A stretch of 64,000 bases of DNA, taken from CAYMAZ01 sp964388575 (GTDB taxonomy: Bacteria; Bacteroidota; Bacteroidia; Bacteroidales; DTU049). A program made the position numbers and the translations under genes. Of the stretch, positions 59,259 to 64,000 are shown one piece after another; position 1 is the stretch's first letter, and every line of letters starts with the position of its first letter. The DNA lies in contig CAYMAZ010000007.1 of the NCBI GenBank assembly GCA_964388575.1, positions 1-64,000 on the forward strand, given 5' to 3'. The notes below the pieces were generated by a model. The model searched no databases. It saw only the letters and a list, made by a program, of their open reading frames with translations, and was not told the origin of the DNA.

Positions 59259-60902
59259 TTAATTTCCGACCAAAGGAAATCTCCTACCCGTGCCAAACGC
59301 TTTGGGTGAAACCTTCAATACTGGTGGCGCCTGAAAACGTTTGAATTCATTTCTGTCAACCATTGAGATCACTTTCTCTGCAAGTTTTTCATCCACGTTG
59401 TTCAAAGTTGATATCACTGAGAAGGGAGAACCGAGTTCAAGATAATGAAATAATATTGTGTCCAGCACAGGATAAGGTGGAAGACTATCGGTATCTTTCT
59501 GGTTTGGTTTCAATTCTGCAGTTGGTGCTTTTGTGAGTATGTTATCCGGAATAGTCTGATGGTTTTTGTTAAGGTGATGGCACAACTCATAAGCCTGGGT
59601 TTTATAGACATCACCGATCACAGACAAAGATCCGCACATATCGCCGTAAAGCGTTCCATAGCCTGTAGCCATTTCACTTTTATTTGAAGTATTGAGCAGG
59701 ATATAACCGAATTTGTTGGAATATGCCATCAATAATAATCCGCGTAATCTTGACTGAATATTTTCTTCAGTAATATTTTCTTCAAGACCTGAAAAAGCAG
59801 GTTCAAGAAGTTGTAGAATATTTCTGTAACTGGGTTCAATGTCAATGATGTCAAGTGTGATCATAAGACTATCTGCGAGTTTCATTGCATCATTTAAAGA
59901 TTCTTCAGATGAATAGGCTGTTGGCATAAAAATAGCATGAACATTGTCTTTGCCAAGTGCTTCAACGGCCAGGGCAGCAACAAGTGCTGAATCAAGGCCT
60001 CCGGAGAGACCAATCAGCGCAGATTTAAAACCGGATTTTTGAAAATAGTCCTTGATACCGAGAATAAGGGCACTGTGAATTTTTTCAACAGCAGGAACAT
60101 CCTGCCGTTTAAGCGGATAAATTGAATTTCTGATATCATTCAGTGAAAACGTTTTCAGATCTTCTTCAAAGAATTTCAGTTGTCCGCAGATTTCACCATC
60201 AGGTGAAACAGCCATAGATCCTCCGTCAAAAATCAGTTCGGCCTGTGCACCGATGTTGTTTACATAAAACAAGGGTAATTGCGTCTCTTTTGCTTTCTGA
60301 ATCAAAATGTTTTGACGTGCTTCAAGTTTCATGTAATCAAATGGTGAAGCAGCAATATTGATCAGAATATCAGGATTTTGCTTAAGTAACTTCTCAAGCG
60401 GATTGACCTTATATTCAAGCACATCACTTTTATCCCACAGGTCTTCACAAATTGTAAGTGCAATCCGGTGTCCCAAAAAATCAACAACCTCAAATTCATC
60501 AGCAGGTTCAAAATATCGGTATTCATCGAAAACATCATAATTCGGAATTAATCCTTTATTTGATATGTGAATGGTATTTTGATTATAAAAAAAATAAGCT
60601 GAATTATAGAGTGATTTTCCTTTTCCGCTTTCATTTCTGGATGGAGATCCAATGATAATTCCAATATTGTCAGAAAGTTGCCTAATCTGATCTGCAGTTT
60701 GATCACATTTTTTCAAAAAATCACTCTGTTCAAGTCTGTCAAGAGGTGGATATCCGATAATGAACAATTCTGGAAAAATGATCAGATCAGATTCCTGAAT
60801 TCTGGCCTTATCCACAGCATCTATAATCGTATGCAGCGTTTGTTCAAAATTTCCGATAGTAACATTTTTCTGAGCAAGTGTAATTTTCAGGTCAGGTAAC
60901 AT
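59259..60902 (-). CDS. nadE: Glutamine-dependent NAD+ synthetase
   Basis: 547 residues. N-terminal nitrilase-like glutaminase: Glu 45 in FPELFIIGYPP, Lys in ISNKGLIPNYDVFDE, Cys in LTICEDLWD near 155. C-terminal synthetase: P-loop GLSGGLDSALVAALA (about 297-311), FMPTAYSSEESL, NTSNKSEMATGYGTLYGDMC. Last step of NAD synthesis, ammonia from glutamine. Full length. Converges with the small membrane protein. Confidence 0.95.
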   Translation of the reverse strand: MLPDLKITLAQKNVTIGNFEQTLHTIIDAVDKARIQESDLIIFPELFIIGYPPLDRLEQSDFLKKCDQTADQIRQLSDNIGIIIGSPSRNESGKGKSLYNSAYFFYNQNTIHISNKGLIPNYDVFDEYRYFEPADEFEVVDFLGHRIALTICEDLWDKSDVLEYKVNPLEKLLKQNPDILINIAASPFDYMKLEARQNILIQKAKETQLPLFYVNNIGAQAELIFDGGSMAVSPDGEICGQLKFFEEDLKTFSLNDIRNSIYPLKRQDVPAVEKIHSALILGIKDYFQKSGFKSALIGLSGGLDSALVAALAVEALGKDNVHAIFMPTAYSSEESLNDAMKLADSLMITLDIIDIEPSYRNILQLLEPAFSGLEENITEENIQSRLRGLLLMAYSNKFGYILLNTSNKSEMATGYGTLYGDMCGSLSVIGDVYKTQAYELCHHLNKNHQTIPDNILTKAPTAELKPNQKDTDSLPPYPVLDTILFHYLELGSPFSVISTLNNVDEKLAEKVISMVDRNEFKRFQAPPVLKVSPKAFGTGRRFPLVGN

Positions 60903-60956
60903 TGAATTTGTGTTATGATAAACATACCAAACAAAGCAATTCAGAGAAACTGCTTT

Positions 60957-61610
60957 TTAGAACAGGACTCCGAGATTGAGGGTGATGAAATTGTTATTTC
61001 CTTTTATATCCTTATCCTTAAAGATGTCAGTTAATCCATTGTTAAAATTCAATCCGGCAAGAATGGCTGTTGTTCCTCCAAGAGAATATTCAATTCCAAC
61101 ACCGATGTGAAATGCAATTCTGAAAAAATTTATATCTTTTTTAATATCAATATCATTTAAAGTAACAACATCACCCTTATTGTCTTTGGATTCAATGTCG
61201 GCAAAGGAATTAAGTCGCATATTGATTCCACCTCCAAATTTTGCAAAATAAGTAATGTAATTAATTTCATTGGTTTTCATTTTGAGAGAAACAGGTATTT
61301 CCAGATATTGTGACCGATATGTTGTATTGATTGTGGTTCCCAAACTGTCAATATTCCTAAGTTTTCCTCCGCTGTATACTGATTCCAAACCTGTACTGAA
61401 TGAATAATTGTCTGCAAGAGCAAATTCAGTGATCAGTCCGTATCCGAAGCCAATTCTGGATCCATTTGATTCATATGCTTTGGTCTCTGACTTCAGCCAT
61501 GAAATACTGGGGGATCCATGTAATCCAAAACGGAAAAATTTCTCATTTTGAGCATTGGCTGAAATCACGAATACAAAAAGTAAAGAGACAATGATTGTAA
61601 TCTTTTTCAT
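60957..61610 (-). CDS. Outer-membrane beta-barrel protein (PorT-like porin family)
   Basis: 217 residues. Signal peptide KKITIIVSLLFVFVISANA, then about eight to ten beta strands: FRFGLHGSPSISWL, GFGYGLITEFALADNYSF, QYLEIPVSLKMKTNEINY, GIEYSLGGTTAILAGLNF and a terminal FITLNLGVLF ending in Phe, as barrel proteins need. This is the PorT/outer_membrane_beta-brl family of Bacteroidota. Divergent from gldB with overlapping promoter boxes. Function unknown. Confidence 0.75.
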   Translation of the reverse strand: MKKITIIVSLLFVFVISANAQNEKFFRFGLHGSPSISWLKSETKAYESNGSRIGFGYGLITEFALADNYSFSTGLESVYSGGKLRNIDSLGTTINTTYRSQYLEIPVSLKMKTNEINYITYFAKFGGGINMRLNSFADIESKDNKGDVVTLNDIDIKKDINFFRIAFHIGVGIEYSLGGTTAILAGLNFNNGLTDIFKDKDIKGNNNFITLNLGVLF

Positions 61611-61641
61611 AATTTTGACGTTTTATTGTTGCACAAATTTA
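61610..61641. promoter_or_regulatory. Face-to-face -7 elements between barrel protein gene and gldB
   Basis: Plus-strand TAATTTTG at 61610-61617 would start the gldB message near 61624; minus-strand TAAATTTG at 61634-61641 would start the barrel protein message near 61627. The two start points nearly coincide. Confidence 0.4.
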
Positions 61642-61676
61642 TGAATTCTTTTTTAATACGATCAATATTCATTTTA

Positions 61677-62708
61677 ATGAAAAGCAAAAAATCAGTATTC
61701 AAATTTATTTTTTTCAGTATTGTAATTATTTTTAGTTCTTGCAGACAAAATGAAAACAAAGCATACAGGGTAATCCGCGACAGAGAATTGAAACAACATG
61801 AATATATTAATGTGGAGATAAAACGATTTGATGTTGAGTTGTTTAAATGTGATGTAGATCATCTTCAGAGAGACTTGAAAAAAATTCAAAAGGATTTTAC
61901 ACCGTTTTTGGATGCCGATCTTGATAATCAGAGAAGTATTATGGAAATGGAGGCATATTTGAACGATGCATCCGTAAAAACGCTTTATGATGCAACAATG
62001 GAACTTTTTCCCGACATGACATTTCTTGAAGTTCAGCTTACTGATGCTTTTAGACGGACAAAAGTTGTTCTTCCCGATTTCCAGGCCCCCGAGGTCTACA
62101 CATATATTTCAGGAGGTGATTTTGAGTTCCCCGTCAAGTATACTGAGAACAATCTGATCATTGCTCTTGACATGTATCTTGGTTCCGATTATCCGGTATA
62201 CTCCATGTGGGGGATACCAAAATTTATTACATACAGAATGCGTCGGGAACAGATTGCAGTGGATTGTGTTAAAGCGATTGCTCAGGCTTCTGTTGATAAA
62301 TATGATATAAAAAACAAAACGCTTCTTGATCGGATGATTTATCAGGGAAAACTATTATATTTTTCTGACCTTACTCTTCCGGATCTGCCAGACAGTATTA
62401 AAATATTTTATACAACAGATCAAATGGGCTGGGCAGAATCATATCAGGGAAACGTCTGGGCATTTTTTATTGAACAGGATATTTTGTACTCGAATGAAAT
62501 GAGGATTGCTCAGAAATTTATGAATGACGGACCATTTACAAGCACCTTTTCTAAAAATTCACCACCTCGGATTGGACATTATATTGGCTGGCAAATTGTC
62601 AGACACTGTATGAAAAATAATCCGGAGTTGAGTTTGCAACAGCTTTTTGATGAAATTAATTCAGGAAAAATTCTCCAATTGTCGAAATATAAACCGAACA
62701 AACAATAA
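61677..62708 (+). CDS. gldB: Gliding motility lipoprotein GldB-like
   Basis: 343 residues from ATG 61677, giving a clean lipoprotein signal (FFSIVIIFSSC, Cys 22); starts at 61626 or 61641 would add 12-17 residues in front of it. Conserved GldB blocks: EIKRFDVELFKCDVDHLQ, LEVQLTDAFRRTKVVLPDF, MYLGSDYPVYSMWGIPKFI, RMRREQIAVDCVKAIAQ and GQ/GWQIVRHCMKNNPE. GldB is needed for gliding in flavobacteria and is kept in many non-gliding Bacteroidota; exact job unknown. It is isolated here from other gld genes. Confidence 0.85.
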   Translation: MKSKKSVFKFIFFSIVIIFSSCRQNENKAYRVIRDRELKQHEYINVEIKRFDVELFKCDVDHLQRDLKKIQKDFTPFLDADLDNQRSIMEMEAYLNDASVKTLYDATMELFPDMTFLEVQLTDAFRRTKVVLPDFQAPEVYTYISGGDFEFPVKYTENNLIIALDMYLGSDYPVYSMWGIPKFITYRMRREQIAVDCVKAIAQASVDKYDIKNKTLLDRMIYQGKLLYFSDLTLPDLPDSIKIFYTTDQMGWAESYQGNVWAFFIEQDILYSNEMRIAQKFMNDGPFTSTFSKNSPPRIGHYIGWQIVRHCMKNNPELSLQQLFDEINSGKILQLSKYKPNKQ

Positions 62709-62816
62709 ATACTGCATTCTTTGCTATAACTATATCCCGAAAACCATATTCCCTGAGTGTTAAATATGTTATTATATTAGAAAATATACGATGCTAATAT
62801 AATTTTTTAAAAAGTA

Positions 62817-62847
62817 TTGTTTTTATTTGTTGGTTTGAATATATTTG
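62817..62847 (+). promoter_or_regulatory. Promoter of the DUF2795 gene (TTG-N20-TATATTTG)
   Basis: TTG 62817-62819 and TATATTTG 62840-62847 are 20 bases apart, a full consensus promoter; ATG 62869 follows 21 bases later behind a GGGGG stretch. Confidence 0.7.
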
Positions 62848-62868
62848 CAAAAAAAAAGGGGGTAGGAA

Positions 62869-63090
62869 ATGTATTGGACTTTAGAGTTGGCTTCGAAGCT
62901 TGAAGATGCACCCTGGCCGGCAACCCGCGATGAACTTATTGAATGGGCAATAAGGTCAGGTGTCCCTGCTGAAGTCATAGAAAACTTAAAGGAAATTGAA
63001 GATGAGGGGGAAACATATGATTCTATAGAAGACATTTGGCCTGATTATCCCACAAAAGAAGACTTCTTTTTCCACGAGGACGAATATTGA
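62869..63090 (+). CDS. DUF2795 protein
   Basis: 73 residues. The domain fits MYWTLELASKLEDAPWPATR, then DELIEWAIRSGVPAEVIENL, IWPDYPTKEDFFFHEDEY: a small alpha-helical domain followed by a very acidic tail. DUF2795 proteins often occur alone; function is unknown. Strong promoter before it and a bidirectional terminator after it, so a well-expressed single-gene unit. Confidence 0.85.
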   Translation: MYWTLELASKLEDAPWPATRDELIEWAIRSGVPAEVIENLKEIEDEGETYDSIEDIWPDYPTKEDFFFHEDEY

Positions 63091-63118
63091 GATTCCTCAT
63101 CAGAAATTGAATAATCAT

Positions 63119-63147
63119 AAAAAAAGCCGTATTAATACGGCTTTTTT
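63119..63147. terminator. Bidirectional terminator between DUF2795 gene and citF
   Basis: Perfect palindrome GCCGTATT/AATACGGC (63126-63141) with flanking A7 and T6 tracts, working for both converging genes. Confidence 0.85.
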
Positions 63148-63156
63148 CGTTCTAAC

Positions 63157-64000
63157 CTACTTTATCTTTCTGATTCCGTCAATAATTGTCCCGTCAACCC
63201 ATTTCACCACTGCCACATACTCATCCTCAAATTGTGGTAATTCTGGTTTGCCGCAAATGGCTTCTGCTTCTTCCTTGAGTTGTTCAATACTTTTCAACGG
63301 TAAGCCGGATTCTTTTACTTTTTCAATTAAGTCCTGACGTAATGGATTAATGGCAATTCCTCTTTCAGTTACAATGACATCAATCAGTTCCCCAGGTCCG
63401 CAGAGTGTGGTCACTTCATCTCGTATCACGGGAATACGGTCTCTGAACAAAGGAATGGGAAGTATGGTGCATTTGGAAAACAGGCAATTTTGCCAGCCTC
63501 CGATACCGTGCAACAGCAACCCGTCAGAATGAGTAACAACATTAGCATTAAAATTCACATCAACCTCTGTAGCTCCCAGAATTGCAATATCAACAAGTGT
63601 TGAAAAATTTCCTTTTCCGTGATAATTGTAACTTGTGAATGGACTGGTGTTCACATGTCCGGGATTTTCCCGCATTGATCTGACGCCTTCAAGATCAAAT
63701 GTTTGACCGTCAAGAATATAATCAACAAAGCCTTCTTCAAGCATCTGAACAGGATATTTGTTGCTGCCTGCACGGATGAACCGGGCTGTGATGTTTCGTT
63801 CACGGCAAAGGTCTCCAAAATAATTACCGATCGAAAGTGCTGTTCCTCCGGCACCAGCCTGGTATGAAAATCCGTCTTTCACCATTTCTGCAGCATCACA
63901 GAATTTTGCAGTCAACTCTGCAATATACAGGCGATCCGGGCTTCGTGTGACCTGTGTTGTTCCGGAAATGATTTTTTCAGGAATGCCAACCTGATCGACC
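63157..64000 (-). CDS. citF: Citrate lyase alpha subunit (citrate CoA-transferase), partial
   Basis: C-terminal part only; the frame runs past the right edge and no start is in the window. Reading from the edge: VGIPEKIISGTTQVTRSPDR, then GFSYQAGAGGTALSIGNYFG, DYILDGQTFDLEGVRSMREN, GATEVDVNFNANVVTHSDG, IPVIRDEVTTLCGPGELIDV and VTERGIAINPLRQDLIEKV. These match CitF, the acyl-carrier transferase subunit of citrate lyase, which splits citrate to acetate and oxaloacetate. citE/citD should follow on the upstream side beyond the window. Confidence 0.9.
   Translation of the reverse strand, partial: VDQVGIPEKIISGTTQVTRSPDRLYIAELTAKFCDAAEMVKDGFSYQAGAGGTALSIGNYFGDLCRERNITARFIRAGSNKYPVQMLEEGFVDYILDGQTFDLEGVRSMRENPGHVNTSPFTSYNYHGKGNFSTLVDIAILGATEVDVNFNANVVTHSDGLLLHGIGGWQNCLFSKCTILPIPLFRDRIPVIRDEVTTLCGPGELIDVIVTERGIAINPLRQDLIEKVKESGLPLKSIEQLKEEAEAICGKPELPQFEDEYVAVVKWVDGTIIDGIRKIK

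Overview
The window comes from a member of the Bacteroidota. Evidence: many genes have the Bacteroidota -7 promoter element TAnnTTTG(C) a short distance upstream; there are several type IX secretion (T9SS) and gliding-family proteins (a secreted protein with a gliding-motility C-terminal domain, PorP/SprF, a PorE-like TPR/OmpA protein, GldB, a possible GldN/PorN relative), many lipoproteins with an SC(K) lipobox, a TonB-dependent receptor and a FISUMP-domain protein. Composition is AT-rich. I would not go below phylum/class from this sequence alone.

Layout. 1-6300 is accessory DNA on the 3' side of a tRNA-Asn gene: an AAA ATPase/RloB pair (likely phage defence) and a compact, C-richer cassette of one small membrane protein and two DUF6266-type proteins with its own promoter and terminators. 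6300-6900 holds the tRNA-Asn, a GIY-YIG nuclease pseudogene killed by one nonsense codon, and a broken tRNA-Asn copy whose anticodon arm is interrupted by a 59-nt hairpin. 6.9-11 kb: folB, a two-gene glgB operon and an orphan. 11.4-12.2 kb: two tRNA-Leu genes bracketing a four-helix-bundle (23S rRNA intervening-sequence type) gene that is flanked by inverted repeats. 12.4-22.3 kb: ornithine aminotransferase, secreted and cytosolic superoxide dismutases, MscL, a TonB receptor with a lipoprotein partner, an AI-2E-type permease, a radical SAM/SPASM protein and a GldN-like lipoprotein. 22.4-29.8 kb: a T9SS operon (cargo, PorP/SprF, PorE-like). 29.8-32 kb: pabA diverging from pabB-pabC for p-aminobenzoate synthesis.

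32-32.9 kb is a GIY-YIG nuclease gene flanked on both sides by nested palindromes with conserved inner boxes (TTCGATAC and ACTCA). After htpG, 35.9-40.1 kb is a type IV-like restriction operon (EVE domain, McrB-like AAA+, DUF2357/PD-(D/E)XK nuclease). Its EVE and AAA parts lie in different frames, joined across a T TTA AAA slippery heptamer. 40.3-42.7 kb: cupin, FISUMP protein and a P-loop ATPase with four 14-bp repeats upstream. The rest is mostly housekeeping: valS, a glycosyltransferase, an FMN oxidoreductase/hydrolase pair, metK, tadA, an OmpA protein, pssA, lnt, an M20 hydrolase with alr, pruA, nadE, gldB, a DUF2795 protein and a citF fragment at the right edge.

Functional links: rocD and pruA both lead from ornithine toward glutamate through glutamate semialdehyde; folB and pabABC serve folate synthesis; the T9SS proteins form one export theme. 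The most unusual parts are the GIY-YIG/palindrome module and its decayed relative at tRNA-Asn, the split EVE-AAA frame, the IVS-like insert between tRNA-Leu genes, and the DUF6266 cassette.
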